Positions 1-7,531 of a DNA stretch of 64,000 nt are shown here, piece by piece. The position numbers and the translations under genes were made by a program. How positions within the stretch are numbered: the stretch's first letter is position 1; each line of letters begins with the position of its first letter. Under the pieces are notes generated by a model. The model saw only the letters and a list, made by a program, of their open reading frames with translations. It had not been told where the DNA came from and searched no databases. This stretch comes from Acidobacteriota bacterium (lineage in GTDB: Bacteria > Acidobacteriota > Terriglobia > Terriglobales > Acidobacteriaceae): NCBI GenBank assembly GCA_013289875.1, contig JABCZC010000004.1:1-64000 (forward strand), written 5' to 3'.

Positions 1-84
1 TTGCGCAATGCGCAGGTAAATTGTGCTTCGCGACAGCCCCGTGCTTGTCTTGATCGCGGGAAGTCGCAGTATTGTATGCGTCAT
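1..84 (-). CDS. AlpA-family phage-type transcriptional regulator (partial, cut by window edge)
   Basis: Only the first 28 codons lie in the window. The translation contains LRLPAIKTSTGLSRSTIYLR, which is the N-terminal helix-turn-helix of AlpA/MerR-like excisionase regulators (usual form RLPxVxxxTGLSRSTIYRxI). The start is an ATG at 84, preceded by a good ribosome binding site (AGAGAGG on the minus strand). AlpA proteins are short DNA-binding activators or excisionases that commonly accompany P4-type integrases, and such an integrase lies at 4201-5412, so this gene probably belongs to the same integrated island. The rest of the protein is outside the window. Confidence 0.75.
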   Translation of the reverse strand, partial: MTHTILRLPAIKTSTGLSRSTIYLRIAQ

Positions 85-312
85 CTTCAAACCTCTCTGA
101 GCGATATAGGAGCGCTCTAGACGCAACGTAGCTGGGCGATTTGGGCGATAAAAATCCCGGACAGCTGAGAATGATCGCTAGAAATCAATGGGTTGCGAGT
201 GAGAGGATAGTCGCACAGGGATCGCGCCGATATGCATTCGGCCGCGGGAAGCGGCGAAAAACAGCGCGTTATCAGGTGCCCACTGTGGGCGCAAAAATTT
301 CGCCCAACTTTT

Positions 313-1365
313 TTACTTCTTCATGTGCTTGCGAATGGTTTCTGCCCTGGCGCCCTTGGCAATCTCCAACCTAGCAATCTGCCGCGAATACCAAACATCG
401 GATTCTTCCGGGCGTTTCTTTTTCAAGGCCAGGTATGCCCTCCGCCAGCTCTTGTACATGCCTTGGGTGTTGATTTTGCGCGCTTCTCGGCGGGCATTGT
501 TCGGCTTGTAACGGTTATCCCCCGGAGTTTCGGCATTCACTGGCTGGGGGACTGGTGCCGTCATTCCTGGAGAGTTCGGCCGACTCACGTTGCTATCAGC
601 GGCGCCGTTCTCCACCGGTTTGGGCTGCTTTGCCAATTCCACGGCTGCCTGTCCCGCCACTCTGTTCAGCTGAATTTCAAGATGCAGAACGTAGTTTTCA
701 GCAAAGGCTTTGCGCAGACTCAAGCTGGTCGGTGAATCAAGTCGTTCCCAATCCGCTCCGGCCATATAGGGCTGAAACCGCGAAGGCTTCATGATAAGCA
801 GACGCGGTGCCTGCCATTTGGTCCAGAAGATTTGCTCCTCGACATCCTCGTTCGGGTCATATATCTGTTTGTCGCACACGTCTCTGACCCAGATGTCTAT
901 CTGGTGATTGTGGGACCGAATCATATGCTTTGTTTGTGAGGCCGCCCATTCCAGATGCGAATTACCTAAGCGCTTTTCGTTTGCTCGACCAATCCCCGCC
1001 AATTCCTTGAAGATGATGAGAGCCTCTATGCCCACCCCGTCAAGATAGAGGTCGTAGAATCCTTTGAAGATCGCCGGTAGGGTGCCCTGTTTAATCAAAT
1101 CGTGAAAATGCTGGGTTGCAGCGGGGCCAACCCTCGCTTTGATGTGCATGAGGTAGTTGATATATTCCTTGGCTGGATTGTCTACTGCCTCATTGTGAAG
1201 CAGGGAGTAACAGAAAGCCTTCGTGGTTATCCAGCAACCCCAATGAGCATCATCGAAAGACTTCCTTAAAGCCTTAACCGCCGGGACCAAATCCGCGGGG
1301 ACGTTCTTGTCCCACTTTTCGGCATTCTCGTACAGCTCCGACAATTCCAAAAATCGTTTGCCCAT
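313..1365 (-). CDS. hypothetical protein (350 aa), island cargo
   Basis: A long ORF with normal coding character that I do not recognise. It has no signal peptide or membrane segment. Residues 1-240 look like an alpha-helical soluble domain rich in Trp, His and Lys. Residues about 245-285 are a low-complexity Pro/Asn linker, and the C-terminal 60 residues are very basic (KKKRPEESDVWYSRQIARLE), suggesting nucleic-acid binding. A GGAGG sits only 2 nt before the ATG at 1365, which is unusually close, so the start is uncertain. It lies between the AlpA-like gene and the RHS fragments, inside the region bounded by the integrase and tRNA-Phe. Function unknown. Confidence 0.6.
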   Translation of the reverse strand: MGKRFLELSELYENAEKWDKNVPADLVPAVKALRKSFDDAHWGCWITTKAFCYSLLHNEAVDNPAKEYINYLMHIKARVGPAATQHFHDLIKQGTLPAIFKGFYDLYLDGVGIEALIIFKELAGIGRANEKRLGNSHLEWAASQTKHMIRSHNHQIDIWVRDVCDKQIYDPNEDVEEQIFWTKWQAPRLLIMKPSRFQPYMAGADWERLDSPTSLSLRKAFAENYVLHLEIQLNRVAGQAAVELAKQPKPVENGAADSNVSRPNSPGMTAPVPQPVNAETPGDNRYKPNNARREARKINTQGMYKSWRRAYLALKKKRPEESDVWYSRQIARLEIAKGARAETIRKHMKK

Positions 1366-1603
1366 AACCTCCAGCGCGAGAGCAGGTGGTTCGCCATCAG
1401 AGCCCGTCGGCTCTTACTGTACACTGCTGTACTATTCTGAATGCAAGCGATTCAAAGGGATGATGTCACGATGGTAATCGGGCGTTTTTCGCGCTCGAGC
1501 GTCAGCGTGTGACTTTGTCCCGGTTGAGACAATGGGTAGCGGCTCGCACGCGCGCTAGCATGTTGCGTGAGATACGTTACCTCAATTCACCGTAAGGGAG
1601 ACC

Positions 1604-2278
1604 GTGGCGGATTGCTGGATCGAGCTTAACCTGTATAGTTACGCGACAAATAACCCTCTGAGCCGAATCGACATAGGAGGGCACTGTGATTTCGGCAACG
1701 AAAGTTCACATTGCGGGCCGGGTTCTCTGCTGGATGCTATGAAGGCCGATATGGGTGCAGAAAGCACCGGGCAGATGATGAATCAGGGCGCATGGCTAGA
1801 CTCTGAAGATCATGACCCATTCCAGTACACCTATGAAGGGCGAAACTATGCTACTTGGGATGACTGGGCGAGTTACTTGATCTCAACGCCAGGTGCCTAT
1901 GCCGAAGCGACCAAATCGTTTCAAGATGCCACGAAGGACATTCAGTATCAGAAAATTCTGGACGCAGCTGCAAATGCGCCCGCAGGATCGGCGGCTAGTA
2001 CGGCGAGCGGGATTACAGAGAATGGGGCTTTTCTTGAAGGGGGGCACTGGAACTTTCCGCTTCCATCAGGTATCGATCCTCGAAACGGAGCTGACGAGTT
2101 AAGAGTGCAAGGATCTGGGCTTCATTTCCCCAAAGATGACCCTAATCATCCAGGTGTATTTGTTCACGACGATACCGCCAACCCAACTCCGAAATGGCAC
2201 GGATGGAACTTGGCCACCCATTTTTTTATTGATGTTCTTGGGGGCCACACGCTTTTTTCCGATGGATTTACATTTTAG
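1604..2278 (+). CDS. RHS C-terminal tip fragment (orphan toxin-tip type)
   Basis: The first 30 residues contain NLYSYATNNPLSRIDIGGHC, the last part of the RHS-repeat-associated core (normally NLYSYxxNNPLxxxDPxGH). The upstream core with the FTGxERDxESGLDYFGARYY motif is missing, so this is a 5'-truncated RHS gene. The remaining 190 residues are the variable tip, which in RHS polymorphic toxins carries the effector domain. I see HWNFPLPSG and a C-terminal GWNLATHFFIDVLGGH stretch but cannot assign a toxin family. The proposed start is GTG at 1604, behind GTAAGGGAG; the frame is open only back to a TGA at 1568. An exported protein begins 7 bp downstream and may be its partner. Confidence 0.6.
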   Translation: MADCWIELNLYSYATNNPLSRIDIGGHCDFGNESSHCGPGSLLDAMKADMGAESTGQMMNQGAWLDSEDHDPFQYTYEGRNYATWDDWASYLISTPGAYAEATKSFQDATKDIQYQKILDAAANAPAGSAASTASGITENGAFLEGGHWNFPLPSGIDPRNGADELRVQGSGLHFPKDDPNHPGVFVHDDTANPTPKWHGWNLATHFFIDVLGGHTLFSDGFTF

Positions 2279-2285
2279 ATCGCGA

Positions 2286-3416
2286 ATGAGATTCCAAATT
2301 ATCTTCGTCATATTGGCCACGGGCTGGGGCCTAAAGTCGATGGCAGTAGTTAAACACTCCACTGAGACCCCTCCAGCTCAGTGGACGAAGAGTTTAGACA
2401 TATGTCATCTCGACGATCATGGTCGCCTCGGTTTGGAAGGGATTGCTGCGCTAAGCTCGAGGGAATTGGTGGCATATTGCGTCACTAGAAACTCAAATCC
2501 TAACGCTCTTAGTAGCAGAGAGCAGACGCGAGAGTCGGATCCCTATCAGCTAAACGCCCTGTTTTTCGATTCGAGCGATGGCCAACTTCTATCGACCAAG
2601 ACGTGGCCGACCCGCGCCGGGACACAATCAGATATCTTCCCGGCCGGCGACAAACTGTTCCTGCTCGTCGCTGGCGACTCAGTAAGTCTGGTTGATCTAA
2701 AGACGCTCTCCACGATCAGGACACTACAGATCCCAAGCTCAAAAGGTGGATGTGAAAGAAGGCAAGTGATCGCTTCCATCGATGGGGCTACGTTTGCGGC
2801 TTCTCAAATCTGCCATGTTGCACCTGTTGGGTATGTTTCTGAGATCGCCCTTTATTCAACCGCTGACTTCCACACAATCGAGACATTGAAGACCCAGGGA
2901 CGCAATTACTATGCTGTGAATAATGATCAGATTATTCGCTGGTCTACCGAGAATAAGGGCCTCACGCACAATCTATATGTTTACTCCCCAGAGGCTGGAG
3001 AAACAACCCTTCACAGTCAGTATTTAGTCTCCCAGAGTCTTTTCCTTAGTGCAAAGGAGGTGTTCTGTTGTCGAGACAGCACATGGCTGGGTGTCCTGAG
3101 ACTTGATGGTCACGCAAAAGCCTACCGTGACGCCGATCCCAAAGAGCCTGATAATCCGAAGGTTCTTGCAGATCAGATCTTCGCATCGAGATCAGGTCAG
3201 AGGCTCGGCGCTCTTATCTTCCACGTCCCCTGGGCCGGCGCTTTCCGTTGGGAGTGCGACGTATTTGACCACGATCTCTTGCCGCTGCTGAGGGTCGCCG
3301 TGCCCGTCTACCACCATGATGTCACCGCGGCATTGTCACCGGATGACAAGTATCTCTTCGTCCTTAGAGATGACAATGTATCTGCCTACTCTATACCGCA
3401 ATCATCGAATCCCTGA
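2286..3416 (+). CDS. exported beta-propeller-like hypothetical protein, possible immunity partner of an RHS tip
   Basis: The likely start is ATG at 2286, 7 bp after the RHS tip stop codon, giving 376 aa; an in-frame ATG at 2136 would overlap the tip. The N-terminus (MRFQIIFVILATGWGL) is a signal-peptide-like hydrophobic stretch. The body shows repeated strand-rich blocks ending with an ALSPDDKYLFVLRDDNVSAY segment typical of WD40/YVTN-like propellers. It is sandwiched between two RHS core fragments, the position where immunity genes sit in tip-immunity modules. That role is inference from position only. It could equally be an unrelated exported propeller protein, which is a common class in acidobacteria. 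Confidence 0.6.
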   Translation: MRFQIIFVILATGWGLKSMAVVKHSTETPPAQWTKSLDICHLDDHGRLGLEGIAALSSRELVAYCVTRNSNPNALSSREQTRESDPYQLNALFFDSSDGQLLSTKTWPTRAGTQSDIFPAGDKLFLLVAGDSVSLVDLKTLSTIRTLQIPSSKGGCERRQVIASIDGATFAASQICHVAPVGYVSEIALYSTADFHTIETLKTQGRNYYAVNNDQIIRWSTENKGLTHNLYVYSPEAGETTLHSQYLVSQSLFLSAKEVFCCRDSTWLGVLRLDGHAKAYRDADPKEPDNPKVLADQIFASRSGQRLGALIFHVPWAGAFRWECDVFDHDLLPLLRVAVPVYHHDVTAALSPDDKYLFVLRDDNVSAYSIPQSSNP

Positions 3417-3423
3417 GGGATGT

Positions 3424-3927
3424 GTGCCTGCGACGCACTTCACCGGCAAACAACGTGACGCCGAGAGCGGGCTGGACTACTTCGGCGCTCGCTACTATGC
3501 AAGTTCAATGGGGCGATTCCTCAGCCCAGACTGGTCAGCGACAGCAAAACCAGGGCCGTACGCAAATTTCGAATACCCGCAGACACTCAATCTCTACAGC
3601 TATGCAGGCAATAACCCTCTATCCAAAACGGACCCGAACGGCCATTGTACGAACGGCGGCCAACAGAAGGGCTTTTGGTGGTGCCTGTTCAACGATTCAG
3701 ATCAGGACGCAGCTCGGGCCCGCCAGCAACTTGCTGCGTATAAGAACATCTCGATTAACGGCAAAACTCCGGCAGATGCAGCGAAGGGTTTAAGCAACAC
3801 TCAGACAGTCCTCTTGGAACGCTCTGTTTTTAATTACATATCGTCTCAGGCGATGAGTACGCCTGGGATGATGCTCGGGCTGGCACTCGTTCCTGGTGGA
3901 GCGGAGGAATTAGTACCTGCGGGGTAG
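3424..3927 (+). CDS. RHS repeat-associated core domain protein, C-terminal fragment, frameshifted
   Basis: The translation carries the canonical RHS core in order: FTGKQRDAESGLDYFGARYY, GRFLSPDWSA, then NLYSYAGNNPLSKTDPNGH, followed by a tip of about 100 residues. The reading frame is open upstream to 3316 but that part overlaps the preceding gene and has no RHS similarity; GTG at 3424 is the first codon compatible with the core. The frame ends at TAG 3925-3927 after a small hydrophobic segment (MMLGLALVPGG). The -1 frame then stays open to 4190 with coding-like sequence, so the tip is probably broken by a frameshift. This is a 5'-truncated orphan RHS end, not a full RHS protein. Confidence 0.65.
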   Translation: MPATHFTGKQRDAESGLDYFGARYYASSMGRFLSPDWSATAKPGPYANFEYPQTLNLYSYAGNNPLSKTDPNGHCTNGGQQKGFWWCLFNDSDQDAARARQQLAAYKNISINGKTPADAAKGLSNTQTVLLERSVFNYISSQAMSTPGMMLGLALVPGGAEELVPAG

Positions 3928-4190
3928 GTGCGGCAAGTGAAGCGGCCGGAGTCGCAGGGCAAACTGCGGGTGATCTCGCCCAAACGCCTGGTGGTAGGGT
4001 TTTTAGTGCCCACTATCTTAACGATACCGGACCCATTAGAAATATTCCGGGTAGTGTAGTGGATGAAACGATTCGAATACAAGATTGGCGAGATATTCGG
4101 CAAGATCAAGAACAAGATCCAGAGCGGCTACAACCTGCGCGAGATCCATCGAGCGGATCCCTGGGTTCGAGCATCGCCAAAGAAGGTTGA
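3897..4190 (+). pseudogene. continuation of RHS tip in the -1 frame
   Basis: After the stop of the RHS fragment at 3927, the other frame reads without interruption from about 3897 to a TGA at 4188-4190. It includes GVGAASEAAGVAGQTAGDL and FSAHYLNDTGPIRNIPGSVV, which looks like a pre-toxin linker leading into a small effector domain. No ribosome binding site or start codon is convincing, so I read it as the distal part of the same RHS tip after a frameshift or assembly indel. The toxin family was not identified. It ends 10 bp before the convergent integrase gene. Confidence 0.45.
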
Positions 4191-4200
4191 GACGATCCAG

Positions 4201-5412
4201 TCAGGCGCTTTGATGGATCGGGATGACTTCAGCCCCAGCTTTCAACTTGTCGAGATAGTCCGCCCACTGCTGCATCATCTTCCGCCGCTCGGGCAGATGC
4301 GCCGTTCGGTTGTAGGCGCGTCCGTTGGGATCCCGTACGGCGTGAGCCAATTGATGTTCGATCAAATCGGGACGGACCGTTAGCACTTCGTCAAGGATTG
4401 TGCGCGCGACCGCCCGGAAGCCGTGCCCGGTCATCTCCTCCTTGCCGATGCCCATGCGCCGCATGGCCGCGAGAATGGCGTTGTCACTCATCGGACGCCT
4501 GTTTGTCCGCGCCCCCGGAAAGACAAAGCGGCCACTGCCGGTAAGTGGTTGCAGTTCGCGCAAGATTTCCACCGCCTGTCGGGAAAGCGGGACGACATGC
4601 GGAGTGTTGGTCTTGGTCACGACGTAGCGCCATTCTGCCGTATCTAGGTCGAAGTCCTTCCATTCGGCTATGCGCAGTTCGCCTGGACGAACAAACACGA
4701 GAGGAGCTAGGCGAAGAGCGCATTGCACCGTGAGCATGCCTTCATAGCCGTCCATCGCGCGTAGAATTCCCGCAAGCTGTTTCGGTTCCGTTGTTGCCGC
4801 GAAGTGTTTTCCCTTGACCGGGGACAAGGCACCACGCAGATCGCCGGAGGGGTCGCGCTCGCAACGTCCCGTAGCCACAGCATAGCGGAATATCTGACCG
4901 CAGTTGCCCAGCGCGCGATGTGCCGTGTCAAGCGCGCCCCGACCCTCAATCCGGCGCACCACGGCCAGCAACTCCGGGGCGGTAACTTCCGAGATCGGTC
5001 GTCCGCCAATCCACGGAAAGATGTCGCGCTCGAAGCGCCGCAGAATGCGATCGCCGTGGTTTGCGGCCCAGGTAGCTCCGTATTTGGCGAACCACTCCCG
5101 CGCCACCACCTCGAAACTATTGAACGCACGGTCGGCTTGTGCTGACTTCGTTGCCTTGCGGTTTTCGCTGGGGTCAACGCCATCGGCCAGCAGCTTGCGC
5201 GATGCATCGCGACGGTCGCGGGCGTCTTTCAAACCCACGTCGGGATAGACGCCAAGGGACAGGCGTTTTTCCTTGCCGCCAAACCGGTATTTCAGTCGCC
5301 ACCATTTGCCGCCGGCCGGTGAGACTTCAAGATACAACCCGCGCTCATCGAACAGCTTCACCGGCTTCTTGCCTGGCTTGGCATTGCGGATCTCGGTATT
5401 GGTCAGAGACAT
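4201..5412 (-). CDS. P4-type tyrosine integrase of a genomic island
   Basis: This 403-aa site-specific recombinase has the usual P4-integrase layout. Residues 1-95 form the arm-binding DUF4102 domain (ERGLYLEVSPAGGKWWRLKY, LSLGVYPDVGLKDAR), 100-190 the core-binding SAM-like domain, and 210-385 the catalytic domain. Catalytic residues visible are the Arg of VRPGEL (about 242), the HGFR box (about 331), the second His of QLAHA and the Tyr of AYNR (about 368). It starts 165 bp from the 3' end of tRNA-Phe and is transcribed away from it, the standard arrangement when an element has integrated into the 3' end of a tRNA gene. Length is normal and the gene appears intact. Confidence 0.93.
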   Translation of the reverse strand: MSLTNTEIRNAKPGKKPVKLFDERGLYLEVSPAGGKWWRLKYRFGGKEKRLSLGVYPDVGLKDARDRRDASRKLLADGVDPSENRKATKSAQADRAFNSFEVVAREWFAKYGATWAANHGDRILRRFERDIFPWIGGRPISEVTAPELLAVVRRIEGRGALDTAHRALGNCGQIFRYAVATGRCERDPSGDLRGALSPVKGKHFAATTEPKQLAGILRAMDGYEGMLTVQCALRLAPLVFVRPGELRIAEWKDFDLDTAEWRYVVTKTNTPHVVPLSRQAVEILRELQPLTGSGRFVFPGARTNRRPMSDNAILAAMRRMGIGKEEMTGHGFRAVARTILDEVLTVRPDLIEHQLAHAVRDPNGRAYNRTAHLPERRKMMQQWADYLDKLKAGAEVIPIHQSA

Positions 5413-5414
5413 TA

Positions 5415-5473
5415 GGGGGCAACTCCTTGCAGTGGCAACACTCTTGCCCCCAATGTTGCCCCCAGTTGCCCCC
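5415..5473. repeat. iterated GGGGGCAA/TTGCCCCC octamers upstream of the integrase
   Basis: TTGCCCCC occurs at 5444-5451, 5456-5463 and 5466-5473, at 12- and 10-bp spacing, and the inverse GGGGGCAA occurs at 5415-5422, three bp before the integrase start codon. Spacing of about one helical turn suggests a protein-binding array, such as integrase arm-type sites or an autoregulatory site; that reading is inference. Confidence 0.6.
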
Positions 5474-5577
5474 GGATGTCAATGGACAAGTTTGTCTCTT
5501 TCCGGATAAAAAACTAAAAGCAAACCAAGCATTTACCGTGACTTTCGGATGTTGTCGGATTTACTCGGATAATGAAG

Positions 5578-5600
5578 TGGTGGCCAGAGACGGGATCGAA
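5578..5600. other. putative attachment site at the 3' end of tRNA-Phe
   Basis: The tRNA-Phe 3' end (T arm, acceptor and CCA) faces the P4-type integrase, and tRNA 3' ends are the usual attB of such integrases. The second copy of the core was not found between 1 and 5400, so the other end of the island probably lies left of the window. The exact core boundaries are not determined. Confidence 0.4.
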
Positions 5601-5652
5601 CCGCCGACGCCGGCCTTTTCAGGGCCGCGCTCTACCACTGAGCTATCTGGCC
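5578..5652 (-). tRNA. tRNA-Phe (anticodon GAA)
   Basis: The minus strand folds as a full cloverleaf: acceptor GGCCAGA pairing with TCTGGCC, D arm with AGCTCAGTGGTAGAGC, anticodon stem CGGCC/GGCCG with loop CTGAAAA giving GAA, T arm with GGTTCGATCC, discriminator A and an encoded CCA (5578-5580). It is intact although it abuts the integrase-bearing island, as expected when the element restores the 3' end. Confidence 0.95.
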
Positions 5653-5893
5653 TTGGCGTGAATCCAAGGGCGATCGGAAGGACCGCTCACGGGGGTGTCT
5701 GAAGCTGCGGTGGACCGGAACAGGAAGACTGCCAGCAACTGCTATCGTCAAACAACCTCTGCCAGTATAACAAACCGCGGCCTGACCCTGTGGCTTCTCC
5801 CATGAATGTTGCGGCCGCGCTCTTCGAGCGAGGATGCCTGTGGGTCCGATGCCATACACTGGGGGACACGGAATTCCTCGAGGATTGCTCTTG

Positions 5894-7528
5894 ATGATTC
5901 GTAGCTTACGTCACTGGCCGCTTTTTCCGATCCTGATCGCTTCCTTTTTTTTCGCCGTCCCGCGCCCTGTCGACGCGCAAAAAGCCGCTGCCCAGAAGGC
6001 GCCCGCGCAGAAACTCCCCGTGCAAAAGCCGCCCGCCGTCGCCCTATCCCCGTCGAGCGCCGAAGTGCGGACGGCAAGAGCCTTTGACGACGCCAGGAAA
6101 CAGGGTCCGGAGGCGCTGCGTGCATTTCTCTATCGCATGCCCAAGGGCGCAGATCTTCACAGCCATCTTTCGGGTGCGATCTACGCCGAGTCGTGGATTC
6201 GCGCGGCCGGTGAAGACCATCTCTGCGTAGATACAAAGACGCTAGCCTTTGCCAAGCCGAACGGCGTGAATAACGATCTCGCCGTCTGCAAAACCGGCGA
6301 AGTGCCGGCGAGCACCGTGCCGCAGAATCAGCATCTTTACGACGATCTTATCGACGCTTTCTCCATGCGCACATTCGTGCCGGTTTCAGCCGATTCCGGC
6401 CACGATCATTTCTTCGCGACGTTCGACAAGTTTGGCGGCACCGATAAACGGCACATGGGCGAGTGGCTGGATGAGGTAGCCACGAGGGCGGCGGCGCAGA
6501 ACGAGCAGTATCTGGAACTGATGGACACGCCCGATTTCAGGCCGGCGGCAGCCATTGCTGCCCGCATCGGTTACAACCCGAACTTTGTCGAATACCACGA
6601 GAAACTCCTGTCGTCAGGAATCAAAGAGAGCATCCCGACCATCAGCGCGGCCATCGACCGTGCCGAGGACGATCGCAAAACACGCGAGCACTGCGGTCAG
6701 CCCGACGCCCAGCCGGCCTGCGGCGTCAAGATTCGATTCATCTATCAGATTTTGCGTGGCCTGCCGCCCGAAGTCGTCTTCGCGCAGGTCGTGCTGGGCT
6801 TCGAAACTGCGGTTGCCGACACGCGTTTTGTCGGCATGAACTTTGTGCAGCCCGAAGACGGCTACATCGCCATGCGCGATTACCGTCTGCAGATGCAGAT
6901 GCTCGATGCCGTGCATGGCTCTTATCCGCAAGTGCACATCAGCCTCCATGCCGGAGAGCTCGCACCGGGCATGGTGCCGCCGGAAGGCCTGACCTTCCAC
7001 ATCCGTCTGGCGGTGGAACAGGGCGAGGCGGAGCGGATCGGACATGGCGTGGACGTGATGTACGAGGATCGTCCCTATGAGCTGCTGAAGGAAATGTCTG
7101 TCAAGCACGTGATGGTCGAGGTCAATCTCACCAGCAACGACGTAATTCTGAATATGAAAGGCGACGACCATCCCTTCGAGCTGTATCGCAGATACGGTGT
7201 TCCCGTCGCGCTGTCTACCGACGACGAAGGCGTATCGCGCATCGACCTTACGCACGAATATGTGCGCGCTGCGGTTACATATCCACTGAGTTATCGGGAT
7301 TTGAAAAAAATTGCGCGGACCAGTCTGGAGCACAGCTTTCTGCCGGGCGGAAGCGTGTGGCAGCAGGCAACCCCCGAGACGCTCGACAAGCCGGTTCCGG
7401 CCTGCGCCGGGCAGTTGGGACAGGACACTCCTGCCGGGGAGTGCGCCGACCTGGTATCAGGAAGCGAAAAAGCGCAGCAACAGTGGGAACTCGAACGCAG
7501 GTTTCATGCGTTTGAGGCAAGCTATTGA
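5894..7528 (+). CDS. secreted adenosine-deaminase-like metal-dependent hydrolase
   Basis: The protein belongs to the adenosine/AMP deaminase superfamily, which hydrolytically deaminates adenosine-type purines using a zinc ion. Metal and catalytic motifs are in order: DLHSHLSGA (HxH near residue 88), SLHAGEL (about 352, catalytic Glu region), RIGHGVD (about 382) and ALSTDDEG (about 440, the Asp pair). I chose ATG 5894 because it gives a clean signal peptide (MIRSLRHWPLFPILIASFFF, then cleavage around VDAQ); the frame is open further upstream. A lysine/proline/alanine-rich linker with repeated AQK units follows the signal peptide. At 544 aa it is longer than cytosolic Add (about 340 aa) and closer in size to secreted growth-factor-type deaminases. 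The substrate is inferred. A glycosyltransferase starts 3 bp downstream. Confidence 0.8.
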   Translation: MIRSLRHWPLFPILIASFFFAVPRPVDAQKAAAQKAPAQKLPVQKPPAVALSPSSAEVRTARAFDDARKQGPEALRAFLYRMPKGADLHSHLSGAIYAESWIRAAGEDHLCVDTKTLAFAKPNGVNNDLAVCKTGEVPASTVPQNQHLYDDLIDAFSMRTFVPVSADSGHDHFFATFDKFGGTDKRHMGEWLDEVATRAAAQNEQYLELMDTPDFRPAAAIAARIGYNPNFVEYHEKLLSSGIKESIPTISAAIDRAEDDRKTREHCGQPDAQPACGVKIRFIYQILRGLPPEVVFAQVVLGFETAVADTRFVGMNFVQPEDGYIAMRDYRLQMQMLDAVHGSYPQVHISLHAGELAPGMVPPEGLTFHIRLAVEQGEAERIGHGVDVMYEDRPYELLKEMSVKHVMVEVNLTSNDVILNMKGDDHPFELYRRYGVPVALSTDDEGVSRIDLTHEYVRAAVTYPLSYRDLKKIARTSLEHSFLPGGSVWQQATPETLDKPVPACAGQLGQDTPAGECADLVSGSEKAQQQWELERRFHAFEASY

Positions 7529-7531
7529 AGC

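Noticed and set aside
5444-5473. Short direct repeats that could suggest a CRISPR-like array
   Set aside because: Units are only 8 bp with 2-4 bp spacers and no cas genes; better read as protein-binding sites before the integrase.
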